A stretch of DNA of 5,673 bases from Gammaproteobacteria bacterium. Lineage in GTDB: Bacteria; Pseudomonadota; Gammaproteobacteria; Competibacterales; Competibacteraceae. The notes under the pieces were generated by a model, which was not told where the DNA came from, did not search any database, and worked only from the letters and a program-made list of their open reading frames with translations. The position numbers and the translations under genes were made by a program. Of the stretch, positions 1 to 5,673 are shown piece by piece. Numbering within the stretch: position 1 is the first letter of the stretch; each line of letters starts with the position of its first letter. The DNA lies in the NCBI GenBank assembly GCA_020047885.1, contig JAIFNF010000011.1, positions 1-5,673 of the forward strand, given 5' to 3'.

Positions 1-951
1 CTGCGCTCCGGTGCCCGCGACTTCCTCACGCATCCCGTCGCCCTGCACGAGTTAAAACACGCCATCCAGCGGATCATTCAGGAAAAACACGCCAGCCTGG
101 AGTCAAGCCAGCAAACCATCGCCGTACTCAACGCCAAAGGTGGTTCCGGCGGCACCGTCATCGCCACCAATCTGGCCCACATCATGGCGGTTCGCCAGCA
201 CATCCCGGTCGCCCTGCTCGACCTCGATATCCAGTTCGGATCCCAGGCGCTCTCCCTCGACCTGCACCCCACCCGCGATGTAGTTGAAGCGCTCAATGCT
301 GCCGAACAACTGGATGCCCTAGCCCTGGAAGGCTACATGACCAAACACAAGAGCGGGCTGAACCTGCTGGCGGCACCCCTGAACCGGCTGGTGCTGCCCG
401 GCGATATTGCCCCCGAACACCTCGACCGCCTGCTCGAAGTCGTTCACCAGACCTACACCCGCGTCGTTATCGACTTGCCGCGCTTGATTGATGCCGTATC
501 AACCATCGTGCTGGCGCAAGTGACCAGTGTGGTCGTGGTCATGCAACAAGCGCTGGCCAGTATGCGCGACGCCCGCCGCCTGATCGAAATCCTGCAGCGG
601 GAAATAGAAATTCCCAGGGACCGGATCGTCGTGGTCATCAATCGCTACAACCCCAAACACCCGATTACCCTCGACGCCATCCGCCAAACCCTCCAGCAAC
701 CCACACTGACCCTGATTCCGAACGATTACGCCCGGGTCGAGACCTCCACCAACCAAGGCTCGCCACTGCTGGAATTTGCCCCCCGAGCCGCGATTACCCA
801 GGCGCTGGTGGAACTGGCGCAGCACGTCGGCGGCGAAGAACAACCCCTGGCGAAGCGCGGACTGTTGAGTCGCGCCCTCGGACTGCTGGCCAGCAGTCAG
901 TCGGATAAGCCTGAACCCATCTCGCTCCGGCCGCAGGAGAATTTCGGATGA
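1..951 (+). CDS. tadZ: TadZ/CpaE-like pilus localization protein, MinD/ParA-type ATPase fold (5' truncated)
   Basis: The frame is open from base 1, giving 316 visible residues before the TGA at 949-951; the true start lies left of the window. The internal ATG at 184 is not the start, because the P-loop lies upstream of it. Visible residues 1-22 (GARDFLTHP and the following helix) look like the end of an atypical receiver domain. A MinD/ParA-type domain follows: deviant Walker A at residues 46-52 (KGGSGGT), A' region around 71-80 ([10 protein letters not shown]) and Walker B around 155-160 (VVIDLP). The P-loop keeps the signature lysine K46, but glycine 51 stands where GKT would have its second lysine, a change known in TadZ/CpaE proteins. 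Family role: cytoplasmic, membrane-associated protein that places the Tad machine, often at a pole. The stop overlaps the cpaF start, as expected for tadZ-tadA. The alternative, a chromosome or plasmid ParA, is unlikely given the receiver remnant and neighbours. Confidence 0.92.
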   Translation: MRSGARDFLTHPVALHELKHAIQRIIQEKHASLESSQQTIAVLNAKGGSGGTVIATNLAHIMAVRQHIPVALLDLDIQFGSQALSLDLHPTRDVVEALNAAEQLDALALEGYMTKHKSGLNLLAAPLNRLVLPGDIAPEHLDRLLEVVHQTYTRVVIDLPRLIDAVSTIVLAQVTSVVVVMQQALASMRDARRLIEILQREIEIPRDRIVVVINRYNPKHPITLDAIRQTLQQPTLTLIPNDYARVETSTNQGSPLLEFAPRAAITQALVELAQHVGGEEQPLAKRGLLSRALGLLASSQSDKPEPISLRPQENFG

Positions 952-2414
952 ACCTCAAAACCCGGTTTGGCCTGTTCAACGATCCGCCTCCGGCACCCCC
1001 GAAGCCGCTGACTCCCGCGCCGCCCGCGAAACCGGCTCTGCCGCTGACCACGCAGCGCCTGATGCAACGGATCAAGCCCACCGAAACCGCGCCCGCCCTG
1101 TTTACCGCCGTGTCGCGTCAGGAACAGGAATGGAAGGACCGCATTTTCGACCGGCTGATGAACATCCTCGACCTGACCATGCTCTCCAGCGTGGACGAGC
1201 AACAAGGTCGGCAGCGCATCAGCGAGGTCGCGGCTCATCTGCTGCGTGAGGAAGCCGCCCCCCTCAACGAAGTCGCCCAGCGGCGCGTGGTCAAGATGAT
1301 CGAGGATGAAATTCTCGGTCTGGGGCCGCTGGAGCCGCTGATCGCTGAACCGAGCGTCTCGGACATCCTGGTCAACGGCTATCACACGATCTACGTCGAG
1401 CGCTTCGGCAAGCTGGAACTCACCCCAATCCGCTTCCATGACGACGACCACCTGCTGCGGATCATCGACCGCATCGTCTCCAGCGTGGGCCGGCGTATCG
1501 ACGAATCCTCACCGATGGTCGATGCCCGCCTCAAGGACGGTTCCCGGGTCAACGCCATTATCCCGCCGCTGGCGCTGGATGGGCCGGTGCTGTCGATCCG
1601 CCGCTTCGCCCTCGACTTGTTGAAAGTCGAAGACCTGATCCGGTTGCAAGCCTTGACGCCGGTTATCGCCGAAGTGCTCCAGGGGATCGTCAAAGCCCGC
1701 CTCAATGTCCTCATCTCCGGCGGCACCGGAACCGGCAAGACGACCCTGCTGAATGTCATGTCGAGTTTCATTCCCGCCAACGAGCGCATCCTCACCATCG
1801 AGGATTCGGCGGAATTGCAGTTGCAGCAGCCCCATGTCGTGCGGCTGGAAACTCGCCCGCCCAATGTGGAAGGCAAGGGCCAGATCACCCAGCGCGACCT
1901 GGTGCGCAACAGCCTGCGGATGCGCCCGGATCGCATCATCCTGGGCGAGGTGCGCCAAGACGAAGCCTTTGACATGCTCCAGGCGATGAACACCGGCCAC
2001 GATGGTTCGTTGACCACCGTCCACGCCAACAGCCCACGCGACGCCCTGACCCGGATTGAGAACATGGTGGCGATGGGCGGGCTGGACCTGGCACCGCGCA
2101 CCGTGCGCGCCCAGATCGCCTCGGCCATCCACGTCGTCCTGCAACTGGAACGGATGGAAGGCGGGCGGCGCAAGCTGGTCAGTGTGCAGGAAATCAGCGG
2201 CATGGAAGGCGAGATCATCACCATGACCGAAATCTTCAAGTTCCATCGTCAGGGTCTGGATGAACACGGCAACGTGATGGGCGTGTTCAAAGCCACCGGC
2301 ATGGTGCCCCGGTTCCATGAACGGCTGGTGCAGCGCGGAATCAACCTCGACCGCGAAGTCTTCGATCCCAATCGCCCGGAAGAATGGGGGGAGTACGCCG
2401 ATGCCCATTTATGA
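948..2414 (+). CDS. cpaF: TadA/CpaF family secretion ATPase for Flp/Tad pilus assembly
   Basis: Encodes 488 residues, a usual length for CpaF/TadA. It is the cytoplasmic hexameric ATPase of the type II/IV secretion superfamily that drives Flp pilus polymerization with TadB and TadC (family knowledge). Residues 13-32 are proline-rich, a likely disordered leader. The N-terminal domain includes [21 protein letters not shown] (about 124-144), a family hallmark. The ATPase core shows Walker A GGTGTGKT (258-265), an Asp box (TIEDSAEL, 283-290), Walker B (IILGEVR, 330-336) and a His box ([14 protein letters not shown], 349-362), so all catalytic elements are intact. The start at 948 is supported by AGGAG at 935-939, eight bases upstream, and by the ATGA overlap with the tadZ stop, which implies translational coupling. 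The 3' end overlaps tadB by 14 bases. The symbol tadA is equally valid. A conjugative VirB11 or PilB-type ATPase is ruled out by the neighbouring tadZ/B/C genes. Confidence 0.97.
   Translation: MNLKTRFGLFNDPPPAPPKPLTPAPPAKPALPLTTQRLMQRIKPTETAPALFTAVSRQEQEWKDRIFDRLMNILDLTMLSSVDEQQGRQRISEVAAHLLREEAAPLNEVAQRRVVKMIEDEILGLGPLEPLIAEPSVSDILVNGYHTIYVERFGKLELTPIRFHDDDHLLRIIDRIVSSVGRRIDESSPMVDARLKDGSRVNAIIPPLALDGPVLSIRRFALDLLKVEDLIRLQALTPVIAEVLQGIVKARLNVLISGGTGTGKTTLLNVMSSFIPANERILTIEDSAELQLQQPHVVRLETRPPNVEGKGQITQRDLVRNSLRMRPDRIILGEVRQDEAFDMLQAMNTGHDGSLTTVHANSPRDALTRIENMVAMGGLDLAPRTVRAQIASAIHVVLQLERMEGGRRKLVSVQEISGMEGEIITMTEIFKFHRQGLDEHGNVMGVFKATGMVPRFHERLVQRGINLDREVFDPNRPEEWGEYADAHL
2386..2393 (+). 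promoter_or_regulatory. Ribosome binding site that fixes the tadB start
   Basis: A purine-rich GGGGGGAG run lies inside the cpaF coding sequence and ends seven bases before the ATG at 2401. It supports that ATG over the in-frame ATG at 2317, which would add 28 residues read from the cpaF coding region in another frame. Confidence 0.7.
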
Positions 2415-3384
2415 CACCTCGCTAATGTTCGGCGTGATGGTCTTCATCGCCATTTTTCTCTTGGTCCAGAGTTTGGCGGTGCGCTCGGTCGACAAGAAAA
2501 CCGCCAAGCGCCTCCAGCGCCGAATGGAAGCCATCGCGGAAACCTACAAGGATGACATCAGCGCCTCGCTGTTGCGGGAGAAATACCTCAAGGGACTCTC
2601 GCCGATGGATCGGCGGATTCAGTGGATGCCCGGCATGTCCGCCCTGCAGCGGATGATTGAACAGTCGGGGCGCACCGACCTTACCGTGTCCCGCCTGCTG
2701 CTGTTGTGTCTGTTGCTGATCGCGGCGGTCGCCATCACCGGCCTGTTATTTCGCTACGATCCGGTCAGTGTCGGGCTGGCGAGTGTACTGGCGGGCAGCC
2801 TGCCGCTGCTCAAGCTGAACCATGAGCGCAACCAGCGGCTGGAGCAGTTCGAGGAACAATTGCCGGATGCGCTCGATACCATGGTGCGTTCCCTGCGCAC
2901 CGGTTACCCGTTTGCCGAGACGTTGCGGGTGGTGGCCGAGGAACTGGATGAACCGATTAACAAGCAATTTGAAGCGACCTTTGCCGATATTAACTACGGA
3001 ATGGATGTGCGGATCGCCTTCCTGAATCTGCTGGAGCGGGTGCCCAGTATCAGCCTGTTGTCCCTGGTCACGGCGGTGCTGATTCAGCGGGAAACCGGGG
3101 GCAATTTGACCGAAGTGCTGGAGAAGATTAGTTCCCTGATCCGGGGGCGTTTCAAGTTTCAACGCCGCGTCCGCACCCTTTCCGCCGAAGCCCGGCTATC
3201 CGCCTGGATTCTTGCTCTGCTGCCCTTTGTCACCGCCGCCGCCATTCAGGTGACCTCGCCGGACTACATGTTAGGACTGACCAAGGATCCGTCCGGCCTC
3301 AAAATCATTGCCATATCGTTCAGTATGATGATGTTGGGACTCTTCTGGCTCAAGCGGCTGATCGCGAAAGTCATGGAGATTTAG
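2401..3384 (+). CDS. tadB: TadB, inner-membrane platform protein of the Flp/Tad pilus (type II secretion F domain)
   Basis: Encodes 327 residues from the ATG at 2401. I chose this over the upstream ATG at 2317 because it has a good ribosome binding site, gives a short 14-base overlap with cpaF, and puts a membrane segment at the N-terminus (about residues 9-26). Further hydrophobic segments lie at about 96-117, 121-138, 268-284 and 300-318. Residues from about 147 to 280 form a T2SSF domain, with [23 protein letters not shown] (153-175) and the conserved [17 protein letters not shown] (228-244). The region between the first and second membrane segments is charged and probably cytoplasmic. By family, TadB is thought to pair with TadC as the GspF/PilC-like platform on which the CpaF ATPase works. 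Position between cpaF and a second T2SSF gene fixes it as TadB rather than TadC. No defect is visible. Confidence 0.95.
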   Translation: MPIYDTSLMFGVMVFIAIFLLVQSLAVRSVDKKTAKRLQRRMEAIAETYKDDISASLLREKYLKGLSPMDRRIQWMPGMSALQRMIEQSGRTDLTVSRLLLLCLLLIAAVAITGLLFRYDPVSVGLASVLAGSLPLLKLNHERNQRLEQFEEQLPDALDTMVRSLRTGYPFAETLRVVAEELDEPINKQFEATFADINYGMDVRIAFLNLLERVPSISLLSLVTAVLIQRETGGNLTEVLEKISSLIRGRFKFQRRVRTLSAEARLSAWILALLPFVTAAAIQVTSPDYMLGLTKDPSGLKIIAISFSMMMLGLFWLKRLIAKVMEI

Positions 3385-3388
3385 GAGA

Positions 3389-3408
3389 TTTCAAGGGGTT
3401 TCAAGGGG
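3389..3408 (+). repeat. 10-base perfect tandem duplication in the tadB-tadC gap
   Basis: TTTCAAGGGG occurs twice in direct tandem (3389-3398 and 3399-3408). Just before it, GGAGATTT also occurs twice at a nine-base offset (3375-3382, ending in the tadB stop region, and 3384-3391). The duplications place three purine-rich Shine-Dalgarno-like runs ahead of tadC: AGGAG at 3383-3387 and AAGGGG at 3393-3398 and 3403-3408. The last lies six bases from the tadC ATG at 3415 and is the probable functional site. Confidence 0.85.
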
Positions 3409-3414
3409 ATTGCA

Positions 3415-4380
3415 ATGAACTACCTTTACCAGCTTCTCTCCGTACTGACCGCCGATCCCGGACAGATCCGGCTACTCTTTCTGGTCATCATCGCCGTCGG
3501 CAGCTTCATGTTAATTCTGGCGATCCTGTTGCTGACCTCTGCGGTGCTCAACCCGCTGCGCCGACGCATCCAGCAACTTGGCGAGCAGCCGAATACCCCA
3601 GCACGGACGCGATTCTGGGACGGACTCAGCAAAACGCTGGCTCCGTTGACCTCCCTGATTGTGCCTAAGCAGGAAGGGGAACGCAGCAAGGCCAGCGCCC
3701 GGCTGATTCATGCCGGGTTCCGCACTCCGAATGCACTCCTTCTATTCTACAGCATCAAGGTGGGGGGCACGATCGTTCTGGTGGCGCTGGCGACCTCGAT
3801 CAGCTTCCTGTATCCGAATTTTCCGGTGGCTCAGATCCCGCTGGTTCTGGCCTTCGCTGCGATTATCGGGTTGCTCCTGCCGGAATTTGTGGTCAATCAC
3901 CTGGCGCAAAAGCGTGAAAAAACCCTCCGACATGGGTTTCCCGACGCGCTGGATCTCTTGGTGGTCTGCACCGAAGCCGGGCTGGGTTTGCCGGCCGCCG
4001 TGCAGCGGGTGGCTGAAGAAATGATGGCCAGCCATCCCGAACTGGCCGGTGAATTGGCGCTGGTTAATGCCGAGATCCGGGCGGGCGTTGACCGCACCGT
4101 GGCCTTGCAGAACCTGAGCAAGCGCACCAACCTCCGGGATATTCGAGGGCTGGTCACCGCCCTGTCCCAAAGCATGCGCCTGGGTGCCAGTATTGCCGAT
4201 ACGCTGCGAGTGTACGCCGAGGAATTGCGTGATAAACGCTGGCAGAAAGCCGAAGAAGAGGCGGCCAAGATCGCAGTCAAAATGTTGTTTCCGGTGATTT
4301 TGTGCCTGTTCCCCGCTATTTTTGTCGTGCTGGTCGGACCGGCGGCTTTAAGCGTCCTGAGAACCTTTGGCAAGATGTGA
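3415..4380 (+). CDS. tadC: TadC, second inner-membrane platform protein of the Flp/Tad pilus (type II secretion F domain)
   Basis: Encodes 321 residues. Predicted membrane segments are at about 20-42, 108-133, 140-160 and 290-312. The T2SSF domain runs from about 172 to 302: FPDALDLLVVCTEAGLGLPAAVQRVAEE (175-202) is the first helical bundle, and LVTALSQSMRLGASIADTLRVYAEELRDKR (246-275) carries the typical TadC second-half signature. Known TadC proteins share this layout, with a shorter N-terminal part than TadB. The protein would sit in the inner membrane with TadB, coupling the CpaF ATPase to pilin extraction. The start at 3415 has AAGGGG six bases upstream. It follows tadB by 30 bases and is likely on the same message. 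Downstream, a palindromic element separates it from tadD, so read-through to tadD may be reduced; that is inference. No frameshift or missing motif is seen. Confidence 0.95.
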   Translation: MNYLYQLLSVLTADPGQIRLLFLVIIAVGSFMLILAILLLTSAVLNPLRRRIQQLGEQPNTPARTRFWDGLSKTLAPLTSLIVPKQEGERSKASARLIHAGFRTPNALLLFYSIKVGGTIVLVALATSISFLYPNFPVAQIPLVLAFAAIIGLLLPEFVVNHLAQKREKTLRHGFPDALDLLVVCTEAGLGLPAAVQRVAEEMMASHPELAGELALVNAEIRAGVDRTVALQNLSKRTNLRDIRGLVTALSQSMRLGASIADTLRVYAEELRDKRWQKAEEEAAKIAVKMLFPVILCLFPAIFVVLVGPAALSVLRTFGKM

Positions 4381-4402
4381 AGGGTTCCTGAAAAGACTGA
4401 AT

Positions 4403-4517
4403 GTAACCGTTCAGTTCCCCCCTTTAGCAAAGGGGGGTTAGGGGGGATTTGGGTCCCGTTGCGAGTGCGAAATCCCCCCCGGCCCCCCTTTTTCAAAGGG
4501 GGGAGGTGAATGCTTAC
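4403..4517. repeat. MITE-like palindromic element, copy A (~115 bases)
   Basis: The ends form an imperfect terminal inverted repeat: GTAACCGTTCAGTT from 4403 and, read on the other strand from 4517, GTAAGCATTCACCT, leading on both sides into CCCCCCTTT (16 of the first 20 positions match by hand). Inside are three arms. The first is a perfect 9-base stem, CCCCCCTTT (4417-4425) with AAAGGGGGG (4429-4437). The second is a 10-base stem, GGGGGGATTT (4441-4450) with AAATCCCCCC (4470-4479), closing a 20-base loop. The third is another perfect 9-base stem, CCCCCCTTT (4483-4491) with AAAGGGGGG (4495-4503). The core aligns without gaps to copy B (4412-4503 against 5490-5581), with 81 of 92 bases identical by hand count. 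There is no reading frame for a transposase, so any mobility would need a helper. No T-run follows the stems, so it is not a canonical intrinsic terminator. Confidence 0.88.
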
Positions 4518-4538
4518 GACTGACAATGGCTCTATCGC

Positions 4539-4544
4539 AAGGAG
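4539..4544 (+). promoter_or_regulatory. Ribosome binding site that fixes the tadD start
   Basis: AAGGAG ends ten bases before the ATG at 4555. It favours this start over the in-frame ATG at 4510, which lies inside the palindromic element and would put 15 polar residues ahead of an otherwise clean lipoprotein signal peptide. Confidence 0.7.
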
Positions 4545-4554
4545 AGAAAAAACA

Positions 4555-5472
4555 ATGAATACGCAAAAACTGGCGATGCTGGCGCTCACTGGCGCTTTTG
4601 CCATAGCGCTGTCTGGGTGCGCTTCGATTCTATCCAAGCCCACTGATGACAAGCACAGCGAACTGTCCGACCAGCAAGCGAAACTGGTTCGCGAGGCGGG
4701 GAGTGATTCGGGCGTTACGGCCGATCAAGCCATGGCGCGGGGGGATGAGTCGCTGAGTCAGGGCGATGCCGACCGGGCGATGTTTGAATATATTAAGGCC
4801 ATCGAGAAAGATGATTCCAAAGCCGAGGCTTTTTATAAAATCGGCGCTATTCACCTGGCGCGGGGCAATTTGCCCTTAGCCCAAACCGCCTTTCAGAAAA
4901 CGCTGGATCGTTCGGCCAACCATGCCGGTGCGCTCGAAGGGTTCGGCCTCGCGCAATTGCAGCAACGTCAGTATGACAAAGCGGAGAATTATCTGAGCCA
5001 GTCGTTGGCTATCGATTCGAATCGCTGGCAAGCCCATAACGGACTGGGCGTGATTGCCGATTTGAAAAAGCACTATGACATCGCGGCTACCCATTACCAG
5101 CAGGCGTTAAAGCTGAAACCCGATCAGCCACGGGTTCTCAATAACCTCGGGTATTCCAGTTATTTGATGGGGAATCAGGAAGTCGCCCAGCAGTACCTGG
5201 AAAAGGCCACGCGGGTCGATCCCAATTACCAGCGCGCTTGGGAAAATCTTGGCCTCATTTATACCCGGAGTGGCGACTATCCGGCAGCTAAAGCGGCGTT
5301 TATGCAGAGTATGAAGGAACCGCAGGCGCTGAATAACATCGGTTATATCTGCATGTTGGAAGGTCAGAATGACAAGGCCGAAGCTTTTTTCCGACAGGCC
5401 ATTGATCTTTCACCCAGCTACTACACCGTCGCGCATGAAAACCTGAAGCGCTGGGCGGATTTGCAACAATAA
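4555..5472 (+). CDS. tadD: TadD-like outer-membrane lipoprotein with TPR repeats
   Basis: Encodes 305 residues. The N-terminus is a lipoprotein signal: MNTQK, a hydrophobic stretch (7-18) and lipobox LSGC (19-22). Acylation is predicted at Cys22, with Ala at +2, so there is no inner-membrane retention Asp. After a short polar linker (about 25-55), about seven TPR units follow, starting near residues 56, 90, 124, 158, 192, 226 and 257. The sixth is about three residues short. Typical pieces are NNLGYSSYLMGN (196-207) and NLGLIYTRSGDYPAAKAAF (231-249). In Tad systems this is TadD, a periplasm-facing lipoprotein thought to act as pilotin or assembly factor for the RcpA/CpaC secretin. Its place after tadC matches the classic order. 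Base use is more AT-rich than in cpaF, and a ~115-base palindromic element lies on each side, so it may be transcribed or controlled partly apart from tadZABC. A generic TPR lipoprotein remains possible on sequence alone. Confidence 0.87.
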   Translation: MNTQKLAMLALTGAFAIALSGCASILSKPTDDKHSELSDQQAKLVREAGSDSGVTADQAMARGDESLSQGDADRAMFEYIKAIEKDDSKAEAFYKIGAIHLARGNLPLAQTAFQKTLDRSANHAGALEGFGLAQLQQRQYDKAENYLSQSLAIDSNRWQAHNGLGVIADLKKHYDIAATHYQQALKLKPDQPRVLNNLGYSSYLMGNQEVAQQYLEKATRVDPNYQRAWENLGLIYTRSGDYPAAKAAFMQSMKEPQALNNIGYICMLEGQNDKAEAFFRQAIDLSPSYYTVAHENLKRWADLQQ

Positions 5473-5477
5473 CCGAT

Positions 5478-5593
5478 ATGTAACTGTTTCAGTTCCCCCC
5501 TTTAACAAAGGGGGGTTAGGGGGGATTTTGGCTCCATCGCCCGTGCGAAATCCCCCCCGGCTCCCCTTTGTTAAAGGGGGGAGACGATTACAT
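5478..5593. repeat. MITE-like palindromic element, copy B (~116 bases)
   Basis: Second copy of the element found upstream of tadD, in the same orientation. The outer ends are ATGTAA (5478-5483) and TTACAT (5588-5593), a perfect 6-base inverted repeat. Inside are CCCCCCTTT (5495-5503) pairing with AAAGGGGGG (5507-5515), GGGGGGATTT (5519-5528) pairing with AAATCCCCCC (5548-5557), and CTCCCCTTT (5561-5569) pairing with AAAGGGGGG (5573-5581). In the third arm, one C-to-T change relative to copy A is tolerated as a G-U pair in RNA. The loop of the middle arm is the most divergent part, while the stems are nearly unchanged. I see no clear flanking target duplication here. Confidence 0.88.
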
Positions 5594-5626
5594 AGGGACT
5601 ACAGGGCAGTCCGTTGGAGTCAAGCA

Positions 5627-5673
5627 ATGAAAAAGGATTTAATTTTACCCACTGACAACGCTGAATTGCGCCG
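5627..5673 (+). CDS. Start of an unidentified gene (3' truncated by the window edge)
   Basis: An ATG at 5627 opens a frame reading MKKDLILPTDNAELR and continuing past the last base. GGAG at 5616-5619 lies seven bases upstream, a good ribosome binding site. Fifteen complete codons are too few to assign a family. In a classic tad locus a TadE/F/G pseudopilin-type gene could follow tadD, and a charged leader before a membrane segment would fit, but nothing visible proves it. The 154-base gap after tadD, mostly palindromic element, leaves it open whether this gene shares the tad message. Confidence 0.55.
   Translation, partial: MKKDLILPTDNAELR

Noticed and set aside
2317..2400. Upstream in-frame start for tadB at 2317
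   Set aside because: The extra 28 residues come from an out-of-frame reading of cpaF, have low-complexity polar composition and lack the ribosome binding site seen before 2401.
1509..2408. Long minus-strand frames opposite cpaF (also 1391-2239)
   Set aside because: They are shadow frames created by GC-rich codon bias in cpaF. The plus-strand frame carries every expected ATPase motif in order, and the antisense products show no recognisable domain.
4483..4503. Intrinsic terminator after tadC
   Set aside because: The stem is strong but no U-run follows it, and the same structure is part of a repeated element found elsewhere. Some attenuation is possible, but a canonical terminator is not supported.
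4510..4554. Upstream in-frame start for tadD at 4510
   Set aside because: A strong GGAGGTGA (4502-4509) precedes it but abuts the ATG, too close to work well. The extra 15 residues are polar and would sit ahead of a complete signal peptide. The ATG at 4555 has its own well-spaced site.
4504..4554. Promoter for tadD between the element and its ribosome binding site
   Set aside because: I saw no convincing -35/-10 pair in this short stretch. A promoter within or before the element cannot be excluded, but nothing supports a specific site.
3897..4652. Minus-strand open frame of 251 codons crossing tadC and the palindromic element
   Set aside because: It is antisense to tadC, and its middle is a translation of the palindrome (PPLKKGG / NPPLLKGG type peptides), a known kind of annotation artefact. 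It has no family motif.
4403..5593. CRISPR-like array
   Set aside because: There are only two copies, about 1 kb apart, with a gene between them; there is no regular spacing of short spacers and no cas gene.

Overview
The window is an internal piece of a tad (tight adherence) / Flp type IVc pilus locus, all on the + strand. In order it holds the 3' part of tadZ/cpaE, complete tadA/cpaF, tadB and tadC, a complete tadD-type TPR lipoprotein gene, and the first 47 bases of one more open reading frame. This Z-A-B-C-D order is the classic one for tad loci. The prepilin (flp), prepilin peptidase (tadV) and secretin/periplasmic genes (rcp/cpa) would be expected upstream, and the pseudopilin genes (tadE/F/G) are commonly found downstream, but none of these is in view.

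Layout: bases 1-951 are tadZ (open at the left edge). Bases 948-2414 are cpaF, joined to tadZ by an ATGA overlap. Bases 2401-3384 are tadB, overlapping cpaF by 14 bases. Bases 3415-4380 are tadC, after a 30-base gap that contains a 10-base tandem duplication carrying the ribosome binding site. Bases 4381-4554 are a spacer largely filled by a palindromic element of about 115 bases. Bases 4555-5472 are tadD. Bases 5473-5626 are a second spacer holding a second copy of the same element. A new reading frame starts at 5627 and runs off the right edge. No gene-free stretch exceeds 300 bases.

How the genes work together (family knowledge): TadZ positions the machine, often at a pole. CpaF/TadA is the hexameric secretion ATPase that powers pilin assembly. 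TadB and TadC form the inner-membrane platform on which it acts. TadD is an outer-membrane lipoprotein with TPR repeats that is needed for secretin function. Tight overlaps from tadZ through tadB suggest one polycistronic, translationally coupled message.

Organism: a Gram-negative bacterium (TadD lipoprotein, Tad platform), moderately GC-rich. Protein style, codon use and the C6T3/A3G6 palindromes would fit a gammaproteobacterium of the Thiotrichales/Competibacter/methanotroph kind, but this is a weak inference. GC content falls towards the right: 38 of 60 bases are G+C at 1681-1740, against 27 of 60 at 4801-4860 inside tadD.

The genes belong to a well-known system. The least ordinary content is the pair of ~115-base, three-armed palindromic elements bracketing tadD, one with a possible target-site duplication. 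I found no evidence of a new gene system.
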